From: Lunularia cruciata
Lineage: Eukaryota; Streptophyta; Marchantiopsida; Lunulariales; Lunulariaceae
DNA: 64,000 nt
Reading direction: 5' to 3'
NCBI GenBank assembly: GCA_948567375.1
Contig: OX419762.1
Location: 12,654,001 to 12,718,000, forward strand
Shown here piece by piece: positions 54,715 through 64,000 of this stretch. Below the pieces are notes generated by a model that was not told where the DNA came from, did not search any database, and was given only the letters and a program-made list of their open reading frames with translations. Every line of letters starts with the position of its first letter. The first letter of the stretch is position 1. The position numbers and the translations under genes are program-made.

Positions 54715-55206
54715 CCAGAGGGAGTGATTACCCATCCCTAGGATGTGCAGCGAGTGCAGCAGCAGATCACAAGGTCTCCAAGTATAGAGGCATGCAACAA
54801 GATCACCTCTTTATTCCTCTAGTCTTGGAGTTATGTGGAGCAATGGAGACTGCGCACGAACATTTGTGAGGGAGTGCGAGAAAGCTTATCATGTTAGGCG
54901 CTAGAGGTACCACTCTCACTCTCACTCTCATACTTTGTAGCATATTTTAGACAACGTGTGTCCATTGCTCTACAGAGTGCAGTGGTTGGTGCAATCCACA
55001 CAAGAGCAATCACATTAAGTGATATTTCTTCATATGCTCTAGTTGTGTGTAGAACGTATTACTTGCATAGCTTGGATATATTAGGTGTGGTAGGGCAGAT
55101 TTCTCATATAGACTCTATTGGGGCTTAGCCCCATTTTACCCTTTTTGTCTCTCCCTTGTACGGCTTGATGAGGTCTTCCCATCCTTCATTTTTTCTACGC
55201 GGTCAC
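54715..55206 (+). mobile_element. Second LINE copy, 3' 490 bp with endonuclease C-terminus
   Basis: It starts CCAGAGGGAGTGATTACCC, inside the endonuclease region equal to 40985 of the main copy, and includes the HKVSKYRGMQQDHLFIPLVL stretch, the uninterrupted counterpart of the solo-LTR site, and the tail with hairpins at 55120-55132 and 55167-55183, ending ACGCGGTCACC. A CTCTCA triplet expansion is near 54912. Confidence 0.8.
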
Positions 55207-58200
55207 CTTCATTCCATTCAGTACCTTGTTTTCTCCCATTCTTAGCACTAGTTGGGGGTGGTTAGTGTAATTCATAAAATCAGATATTATTCTTTTAGTT
55301 TTTGGGAATAAATTTTTAACATTATTTCATTCTTTGTTATTAAAATTTATATGCAGTATTCAAAGCTATTTCATTAAATTTCTTAGTACATAAAAAATAT
55401 TTTAATCATTACATTAAACATCTAAATAATGTATTTTTTTATATAAATTTTTAGTTAGTTTTGGTTTATATAAGGATAAAAAATTTATTTTCATTTTTAA
55501 TGGAAAATATCTATAAAGATTCAAAATTAATTTTTAATATAACTATAATTCATTTGATTAAGTCACTATTTTGAAAAAAAAATTCGAAAATTAACTAGAA
55601 AATCTATGAAAAAGGACTAAAGAGTACTTGTCTTTAATTTTCATCCTAGTTTTTAGTTTATACGTATATAAACTAAATCAAATAAGGCAGAAGCACTCCA
55701 TCTGACGACAACAGCCTCCTCCACTCTAGGCAGCGCTCTCACGTCTCCCTTACACGGCGTTCTCACACTGTAATATTCAAAGAGTAAAAATTACGTTTTA
55801 CTCTATCAGATTCTTTGATATACGTCGAATTTTTTCAAAACTGAGAAATAATTCTTTCATTATTCTTGACAATTCTGTAACAAAACTCCTTAAAGATGTG
55901 ATATGGTTTTAATTTCAAATGTACACTTTCATTCTATAAAGCTTAGAAACTCTGAGGGTAGTCTTAAGATCTAAAAGTGTCCTTCCCTTTAAATATATTT
56001 TCTCATATTTCTTAGTACTTATATGAACTGACATTGTATGTTCGATCAAAATAAAGTAGCTATAGGCAGAGATTCTTAGACTAATATTTTTACGGCAGGC
56101 GATAGAGTAAACCGAGATTCGTCTCTTTCACGTTGCCCACTCTATAACATTCGGTTTCCGTAGACCCCATCGTCCGAACAAAAGTGTGATATCGATATTT
56201 CGTGCATTGGGAAATAAAGCAGACAGTCCAGAAATCAAAATACGAACTAGAGAAAATTTCAGCGGCACGAGAAGGAATCAAGGATTCTTCGTTAACCTTG
56301 ATTTTCTTCACCGTGATAAAGATTGAAGCTTTCTACAGTATATCATACATCTTACCGGAATACCAAGCTCTTAAAGTTCGTCTGAACACAAACTAGATTT
56401 GCCGCTTGGAGTGATTTTTTAATGTCGGCATAGCTTTCTTTTAAGAGTTTTAGGTATTCCAAAGTTTGTGCATCCCTTGTATCTTCGGTGCTGTCTTAAA
56501 GAATTGAATAGATGTCAACCTTGTTCCTGTTGCTTAAAAAGTTTGTTTGCACGTATCCCCTCCATCGCAATGCGTGTTTTTATTGTTGCGAGGATAAGTC
56601 GATCTCGCCTTCTTTATGCTTAAAATATTCACCTTTATTTTACAAAGCGACCCCTCGACCCCTCCCGCAAAGATTGCAGATGCTCAACTTTCGATAAGTT
56701 TCCAACTTGAACTTGCAATGCGCAGCGCATCCTTGGCGGCGCCTAATTTGGAATAGCGCACGTTCCTCGACGGTCATCTGGAACCCGAATCACGTGTGCA
56801 TCAGTGTAACAGCTGGATGACAATCGGGACCACAGTGGCCCAGCTCTACAGCTACGGTACGGTTTTAGTTTCATGTCGATAATGGGTAAGTTCACTTCGA
56901 GTCTACAGGTGAGCACTTTTTGTCTATACAAATATCTGTCAGTGTGCGATTGCATCCCCTCACTCGTAATCTTGCCACCATCTCTCAAAGGACTCGGTCA
57001 AACAGCAGATCCTTCGTACTCACCTGCCTTTCTCAAGATTTACCTGGGTGGTCGCCGCCGGATGGGAGTCTTTGGGTGATCTGTGCTATTAAACGAATCC
57101 CGGAAAGCTATCTAGGCCCAGAACAAAATTTTTCCACGCAAATTTGATTTTCCAAGAGACTCAAAATGCATAATATTTTGGTCCAATAAGACGGGAAGAA
57201 CGACAACCATAGGATAGCAAGAAGGATGTGAATAAAATTGCATGAGAACAATGAAGTTCAAAGTGCGAGATACCAAACGCTTCGAAGATCTCCTCTTGAG
57301 AATTATGAAGTTACCTATCACTTTTGTGGGCTGGTGTATGGGTATTAACGAATGTCTTTTAGCTTGCAGCTGCAGTACTGGCTTTCGAGTCCTATGATTT
57401 GGCATCTGAATCTTTCGGGTAAAGTTCAACTTCATCATTCTTACGAGGACGATCTTTGAATAGTTTGATGTCCCGCACTTTGTTTCATTTTTCTTGTGCA
57501 ATTTGACCAAGATATTATTAACTTTGAGTCCTCTGGGAAAATAAGATTTGTAGGGAAGAACTTCTTCTGGCTTGCCATGTTGATATTGGAAGTTGCTAGA
57601 AATTTGCCTTTCGAAGACATCCTTTACACCTGTTCATGTGAAACGTGGAGTACATCGGTTGGGTACAGTCAGTAATGAAACCAATCACAATGGGGAACTT
57701 CTGCCAAATCCTTCCAAGCTTTTCCGGATTGCCAGGTTTGAGGAAATGGCTTCTTTTGCAAGTTGATTGCTTTCAAGCGGCGTATGGTCAAATTTCACAT
57801 TTGTATATATAAACATACCTATGAAAAAGAATTACAGGATGCTCAAGTACATGTCAAAAGTGGGAAACTAACGTCATTTACCCCACAGGAGCTGCAAAGG
57901 TTAAAGTCTTACTGTGATTCCCATCCTACTTACTCATCTTACTATCCAGTATCCTGCTTTATTGTTTACACTATCGTTCAGTTTTGCATCATTTGGTTCA
58001 GGTCAGGGCTCCACACGTTTTAGTTTGGTGAATCTTATAGCTACTTGCCTAATCTCCGCGGAAATTTGCGTGACATTGCGTATTGTGGAGAGGAATACCA
58101 ACGGAAACACCGAGGTAAACACGTTCTCGAGCCCAAGCCATACCAATGTGTTCAAATTCTCCATTTCACATGAGTCAAGAAACAGATCCCTACCAGAAGT

Positions 58201-58547
58201 CTTGAGATCGCGCTTCAAGTCATCAATTTGCAGTTGAAGTCAATGCAAACACAGGACGATCTGCTGAATCTCGTTTCTAAAATAAAACAAGTTAATATAG
58301 TAAACATAGTTATGAACAGATTCCATCAGACGACACATTGTCCTTATGAAATGTCCCGTTAATTCTCCCTAATATATTCCATCACTTTGGTGGAATATCA
58401 AGTCTTATGTTACGCCTACGTGGAATAAATTTACCTCCCCGTATAGCCAAACCGCTTTGCACCATTCATATTGCTACTCTACTAGATACACCATAAAAAA
58501 ACTACACAATAGAATCACCAATTGGCCTCCTACAAATGTAAGCACAA
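55207..58547. other. Unassigned AT-rich and mixed intergenic region
   Basis: 55230-55660 is very AT-rich. 56700-57100 is more GC-rich, without a clear gene. Open frames at 57510-57112 (minus, 132 codons) and 57763-58023 (plus, 86 codons, with SFTPQELQRLKSYCDSHPTY and a hydrophobic end) were examined; neither could be assigned. Confidence 0.4.
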
Positions 58548-58841
58548 CTATGGTTGTTTGATGGAGGAGAAGGAGAACGTCAAGTCAAGTTCAGTACTCT
58601 CCATGATCACCGTCCTGTAGGAATCACATGTCTCCATGTTAGGGAGACGACTGCCAAATATGCTCATGCCTTCGATGGATGTAAATTGGGTGAAAGACTG
58701 GAAAGCGAAAAGTTGGTTTGCTTGTTGAATTGAAGAACTGGGGACCTCACTGCCAGCAATGAGGAGAATTGTCCCTATTTGCTGACAAATGGTCTTGCAC
58801 TGCAAAGACCTTTGGTGTATAGTAGCTTTGACCATTTTCAC
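58548..58841 (-). CDS. Possible 3' coding exon, unknown protein
   Basis: I do not recognise it. The 97-codon frame has balanced, gene-like codon use and ends FSFSSIKQP-stop; central residues TILLIAGSEVPSSSIQQANQ and QFTSIEGMSIFGSRLPN look like a folded domain. A TGCTAG acceptor-like site precedes the ATG at about 58851, so it could be the last exon of a gene to the right, but no further exon was found before 61049. It may also be a pseudogene or chance. Confidence 0.3.
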   Translation of the reverse strand: MKMVKATIHQRSLQCKTICQQIGTILLIAGSEVPSSSIQQANQLFAFQSFTQFTSIEGMSIFGSRLPNMETCDSYRTVIMESTELDLTFSFSSIKQP

Positions 58842-59821
58842 AATCTAGCAGCTGACATTACCTAATGATTGTCATGTGATTCTCCGGCATGTGATGCGGA
58901 GTAGCTGAAAGGAAATGTCATGAAAATAAAGCCCTGGGGATAATATGGTTGCGAGTCAAATTTGTGCATATCCCGGGAAAACTAAACTTTCACATTTAGC
59001 CTGGAACACATTTCTAGATGCATACATGGTCACTTCTAGATATACATAAAATTAATATTAAAAGTCTGAAAATAGTGATGAAATGCCTGTTATCAAATAA
59101 AGTAAAGTATTTAGATAGAGTAATTTTATAATTTAAGTTTGAAAGAGATTCTAATTCTAAACAGTATTTTGATTCAAGTTTAAATAAGACATTAAAAAAA
59201 TTTATTTTCATATATTCAACACTTGCATGAAAGATACTTAACTCCTAAAAGTAAAATGATTTTGCAAGTGGTTGCATATTTCTATATTCTCAGAAATAAT
59301 TATAAAATTATAATGTATGATCTAAATTATGAGATAAATCTAAATTTATAAAACACCAAACAGAAGAAAATTTAGATCTATGAACGCCAAGTGATGTCTT
59401 TTTCTACTATTTTTCTTCTAGAGTAGCTTGATATGTTCCATCATCTCCAAAAATTGGTTGTCGAGTCCGTGCTACCATAGCAAGATAGCATTTGATGGAA
59501 ATATGCCATTTTCAGAATATAATGCATAAAAGATAATATATTCTAAATTATATGATTGAAACTAAACCTCATACCAAGTAATGAATGATATCCAGACTAG
59601 TTCAGTAACATTTCATACCCTCAAAATAAGTTATATATTTGTCGTTCACATTCTAAAGTTCAAAATGTAATAAATGAAAAAGAGAAGTCTTGTGCGTTCA
59701 TACTTTCAAGGTGTTCTATATATGTATCTTTTATATAATTTTTACAATGTAACAATAACTAATCCATCATTTTGGAACGTGTTCAGAAAAGATTAAAATT
59801 AAACAACTATTTTGTATATCA
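58842..59821. other. Unassigned AT-rich stretch
   Basis: Nothing recognised; strongly AT-rich from 59030. Confidence 0.4.
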
Positions 59822-59940
59822 TAGGTGCGGTAGGGCAGATTCCTCATATCGATACTATTGGGGCCTAGCTCCACACTCTACCTCTTTTGTCTCTCCCCTT
59901 TACGACTTGATGGTGTCTTCCCATCCTTCTTGTGTTCTTG
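59822..59940 (+). mobile_element. 5'-truncated LINE tail
   Basis: TAGGTGCGGTAGGGCAGATTC, ATTGGGGCCTAGCTCCA, and TGGTGTCTTCCCATCCTTC. The last bases of the usual end (ACGCGGTCGCC) are lost or diverged. Confidence 0.7.
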
Positions 59941-61049
59941 AGATTTGCTTTCTTCTTCTTCTTTTGTATATATAAGTATCATTGGTTCTATATTAGACTA
60001 AACAACAAATAATACCTAGTTAAAATATGGACTATTTGACCAATTCTAGACTATTTAAATATGGTAAATAGGATTAGATCAACAATGGTAATAAGAAACC
60101 CATGTTGTTCATTTTGACAACTAACTAGATCATGATATGTGGATAGATATCTCTTGGAGTTTAGCTTTACATCCAAAGAAAAGACATAAACTAGTATAAT
60201 GTTTTATTTTTATATGTCTTTTTATCTTAACCATGAGTTGTTGTTCTGATTCCTAGACTAGTACTAATATGGCATGGTTTTATACCATATATGGATGTTT
60301 AGAGTTTTTGATTTCATGTTTGATATGGCACCAAATCTAAAATATCTCCTATATTATAGGTTCTAGGCTACAGTTTTTATATAGCCTAGATTTTTGTTGC
60401 AGATGACAAGTTTGGTAGTCTAAGTCACAAGTCAAAAAATATTCCAAGTAGCAAGTTCTAGTTAAGGCCAATCTCTACAACATCCACAACTAATTTGAAG
60501 CTAAGACTAAAATCTAAACAATCAACAATGTTATGACATGACAAGTTTTGATACTTGGATGAGTTAAACCATCCATGGATATTTTGAGGTTAAGATTAAA
60601 ACTCTAATAAAGAAAGTATATACAAATCTGCATTATTTTGAGTTTAGATCAAAATGTGTGGTATATGTGTTAGCATTCAAATAATCAATAACTTCTTTCC
60701 ATAACAAATTTAATATATAGATAGCATCTAGCAAATCAATTATAGAAATTTTCAAGATGAGCTCTAAAAATGGTTGGAATCTTAAACATCCAATAATCTT
60801 TTGAATAAAAAATTAAGTTTTAATATGGCTAATATCAAAATCCATTAGATTCTTTAGATGAACCACAATTTTAAGACCAAAACCTAGATTGATGCATGTT
60901 TCAATCATAACACAAGCTGTATCTCAATAAGTGACACTTTTAGTCAAGACCTCTTGTTATAAATCTAGCCATAGTCTAAGTCTTGTTTCAATTAGTGCAC
61001 AATTATAACAAGACTCTTTGTTTTAAATTCTAGCATATTTTGAGCTAAT
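59941..61049. other. Unassigned AT-rich stretch
   Basis: No gene or repeat was recognised. It forms the left flank of chromovirus copy D. Confidence 0.4.
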
Positions 61050-61535
61050 TGCAACAATATGGAGTTTACAAATGAGTTAGTTGAGACTTATGAAATAGAA
61101 AAATTGGCTAAATTAGCCAAGAATTATAAGAATATTCTTGAAGCATCTAAGAAGATTCTTGGTACCTTCTTAATAGTGGGTAACATAGTGGTAACTTTTA
61201 GAAGGAAGTTTCTTGGGAAGCTTCATGGCTAGCTTAGCTTGCATGCCAAGTAGATGGTTTCTAGATGGAAACTTCTTGGGAAGTTTCCCACTTAGCTTAG
61301 CTTGCACACCAAGTTGGCAACTTCTAGAAGGAAGCTTCTTGGTTAACTTAGCTTACACTCTAAGAACATGGTTTTTAAAATGCTTCTTGAAGCTTCTCAA
61401 GAGCCTTGTATGTTCTCTATAAATAGCAAAGCCCAAGCTCATGCTAGGCATTCAAAGTTTCCCTTATTCAAGAGTCCCAATGTGATCTTTCATTCCAATC
61501 TTCCATTCTCCTATTTCTCTCCTTGGTCTTGTACA
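61050..61535 (+). repeat. 5' LTR of copy D
   Basis: It starts TGCAACAATATGG (first TGTAAC changed by one base) and ends TTGTACA. A three-unit heat-shock-like motif TTC-TT-GAA-GC-TTC lies at 61384-61396, with the TATAAATA box only 22 bp further at 61418-61425. Confidence 0.85.
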
Positions 61536-61862
61536 TTGATATCACAATAGGAATGGGATGGATAGAATTTATGAACTACTAAATCCATTTCACCAAAACC
61601 ATTAGGATTTTTGTGTCCATATACTACTTGAGCATCATTTCATGCAATTCATCATCTCATGCTTTGGGTAAATCTTTTTGAATGAAATCACCTCGTCCAA
61701 TGAACCCTTGATACTTCAAATTGTAACTTATTGAGAATGTTGGACGTGTTACATCTACATGTTAACTTAGATAATTGTAGGTAATTTGATAGAGTAGTGT
61801 CCATGGCAATAATGCTAGAAGTTATTATTGCTTTGTAGTAAAAACTTGAGTACCTTACTTGA

Positions 61863-62710
61863 TTGTTGGAAGAAAGAGACCATCAACAACAAGAGCATGT
61901 AGAGAGAGAACCATTTCAAGAAGGAGAAGAGAAAATCAGATTTCCAAAGCCCAAGGTATTTGAAGGGAAGAATCTCTTGTGCATAGTGGAGAATTTTATG
62001 TTTGATTGCAAACATTATTGTGAAGCTAGAAATCTTGAAGATGAACAAAGACAAATTATCTTAGCTTCAAGAAAATTGGATGGAGTGGCAAAACTATGGT
62101 GGCAATTCCAAGTGAAGCAAGCTGAATGGTAGTTTGTTGTGCAAATCTTGATATGGACAGAATTCAGAGTGTAATAATTGTACAATTCCAATCTGTGAAT
62201 GATGCATGATCCAAATGTGATAGATTGGCAAAATCAAAGCTGATTGGTTTTGTGAGAAGCTACATCACTCAATTCTAGAATGCCATAATGCAAATTTTAG
62301 ATAGATAAGAAGATGAAGCTTTGGATTATTTTGTGAGGAGTCACATACCAAATTGGAAGTGACCATACGAGAGTCCAAACACTTGGAGGAAGCCATGTAG
62401 TTGGTTGAGCATTTTGATCCCTTGGATTCAACAACTTGGTCTTGACCTAGACCTTCATAGAACATGCCAACACACTCCACACAAGAAGAGCCAGCAATTA
62501 TGGAGATTGATACCATTCAATGGAGACCACTTGGCACTATAGATAGAAAAAGATTGACAAAATGGTGGTTGCTTTTATTTTGCCAAATTAGACATTGCAT
62601 TGTTGAATGTCCATTCAAGAATGGATGACCTCAACAAATTGCTCAAATAGAGGCCATCAAGCATGCTGATCAAGGAAACAAAGAATCCTAGTAGGAGAGT
62701 TTGAGCCACC
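61863..62710 (+). pseudogene. Gag of copy D
   Basis: A 90-codon open piece (61863-62132) contains IRFPKPKVFEGKNLL, DCKHYCEARNLEDEQRQI and KLDGVAKLWWQF, the Ty3/gypsy Gag core with its WW pair. The remainder is broken; an eroded zinc-knuckle region is near 62560-62615. Confidence 0.75.
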
Positions 62711-62800
62711 TACTAAGAACTAGATTAGTTCTATTGGGATTGAAGGCTTGACCTATGCAAGTTGCTTCACTTGCAAGGTATGATTTTCAATTATGGTTGA

Positions 62801-63034
62801 TTGATTTTGGAAAATTTAGGAAATTGCATATCCATGCAATTAACAAAAGAATTAGGTATTCTTACCAAGCCAATAATTAGAAGTAGATTGATGATAACGG
62901 ATGGTAGAAAGTGTTTTGCACCTTGTATCTCACATCCTTTTACATTCAAGATTGTGAAGGAGTATTTGGAGTGTATGAGATTTGTAGTAGCACCTCTATA
63001 TTATGATATCATTTTAGGTTTGCCTTGGCTTTAA
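62801..63034 (+). pseudogene. Protease of copy D
   Basis: The active-site region is broken (ILENLGNCISMQLTKELG in place of LLDSGSSENYMS) and the Asp is lost. The second block YYDIILGLPWL is kept. Confidence 0.7.
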
Positions 63035-63339
63035 TGTCATAAGGTTCAATGTGATTGGATCCAATGAAAAATTCAAGTACAACACCAAGGTAAGAATTAC
63101 CAATTAGGTTGTTTGGCACCTTTGAATAAGACATTTAAGAATAGTCAATCCCAAGATGAGAAATTTGTCAATAAAGCAACCATAGAACAAGCTTTGGAGT
63201 AAGTTATTCCTATTTTGTGGTGTGGATCAAGCCCATTATGCATGGAGAATTTGATGAGGGCTAGAAGCCTCATCAAGTAATGGTTGATCAAACAGTTGAA
63301 AAGTTTGCAAATGTGTTTCTGGATAATCTACCAAAAAAA

Positions 63340-64000
63340 TGTTACCCTTTGATCATGGTATGCACTTCAAGATCAAGTAATTACTTGGAGGTACTCCAAT
63401 GAGTAGACCAAAGGAGTTGGAAGAGCTTCAAACACCATTGACAAAGTTATTGAAGAAGGATTTCATATAGTACATCTCCTTGGGGAGCATCGGTACTATT
63501 TGTCCCAAAGAAAAATGGAGGACTTTGCTTTTGTATTGATTACCATGGCTTGAATAAATAAATAATGAAGAATGCATATCCTTTACCTCAAATTGATGAT
63601 TTGGTAGATCAACTGAGTGGAACATGATACTTCTCTAAGTTCAATCTTTGAAGTGGCTGTTGATGGATTCTCATTGGTAGAGAGGATGTACAAAAGACTA
63701 CCTTTTGCACAAGGTATGGACATTATCAATAGAAAGTTTTACCTTTTAGGCTCACCAATGCTATGGTAGTTCATGGATCAGATGCATCATGTGTTGGATG
63801 GGCTATTGGGTCAATATGTGGTGGGGTTCATGGATGATATTTTATCTATAGCAAGATAGAGATAGAACATATGTACAAGAAGTCCTCAGACAACTACATC
63901 AATGGAAGTTTTACTACAGGAAGTCAAAGTGTGTCTTTGGCATAAGGAAAAGTTACCTTCTTGGGTCATAAGGCCTCATGAGAGTGGATCAAGATGGAAG
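63340..64000 (+). pseudogene. Reverse transcriptase of copy D, incomplete at window end
   Basis: Blocks [19 protein letters not shown] (63500-63555), QIDDLVDQLS (63590) and a degraded F-x-D-D region near 63825-63850 are visible, with frameshifts. The window ends in the stretch that begins RNase H-connection (GHKASE-like). Confidence 0.7.

Larger units (their letters stand above)
61050..64000 (+). mobile_element. Ty3/gypsy chromovirus copy D, 5' part, runs off the window
   Basis: Same family as copies A and B. LTR, leader, gag, protease and RT appear in order and the window ends inside RT/RNase H. Its gag contains the middle part that is deleted in copy B. Many stops and small deletions show it is old. 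The PBS is eroded (TTGATATCACAATAG at 61536). Confidence 0.85.

Noticed and set aside
57112-57510. 132-codon minus-strand open frame
   Set aside because: Basic, low-complexity composition, no motif and no supporting signals; probably chance.
57763-58023. Open frame with a hydrophobic end, considered as an exon of a membrane protein
   Set aside because: Only a vague resemblance, no neighbouring exons and no clear splice partners.

Overview
The window looks like a repeat-dominated nuclear segment of a large land-plant genome. Supporting this are a complete plastid-type class I phospholipase A1 gene, a nuclear-type tRNA-Pro, several nested Ty3/gypsy LTR retrotransposons (two families with chromodomains), low gene density and wide-spread C-to-T type decay of transposon reading frames. 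A fern, lycophyte or gymnosperm fits better than a compact angiosperm genome because of the unusual LINE and the depth of nesting, but this is inference and I do not name a species.

Layout. 1-5166: decayed, unassigned sequence. 5167-28425: a nest of LTR elements. An old chromovirus (copy A: LTR 5167-5594, gag/protease 13262-14705, possibly pol 26805-27945) is split by a 7.4-kb insertion with 5-bp target duplications (5877-13261), by a second chromovirus of the same family (copy B, 14706-19850) and by a minus-strand gypsy element of another family (element E, 19851-26804). The 7.4-kb insertion carries an LTR-like end, an orphan coiled-coil protein and a fragment of an auxilin-type J-domain gene. 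Element E has a cysteine-rich ORF upstream of gag. 28426-31560: small tandem duplications and a second decayed coiled-coil orphan. 31561-42173: one LINE with an N-terminal C2H2 finger, reverse transcriptase and C-terminal CCHC plus restriction-like endonuclease. It is interrupted by a complete minus-strand chromovirus (copy C, 31892-38494) and by a solo LTR of the element E family (41231-41922). 42174-46260: a small genic island with tRNA-Pro(UGG) and the phospholipase A1 gene. 46261-61049: AT-rich intergenic DNA holding many 5'-truncated copies of the LINE tail and a few palindromes. 61050-64000: the 5' part of another chromovirus (copy D) running off the window.

How the parts work together. 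Only PLA1 and the tRNA look functional. The rest records transposition history: LINE first, then copy C and the solo LTR into it; copy A first, then the 7.4-kb insertion and probably copy B and element E. Most interesting are (i) LTRs of the copy A/B/D family with arrays of heat-shock-element-like GAAnnTTC dyads directly upstream of the TATA box, (ii) the R2-like LINE whose polyA-less 3' end carries two conserved hairpins, (iii) the gene-capturing insertion with the auxilin J-domain, and (iv) the intact zinc-ligand-like ORF in front of the element E gag.
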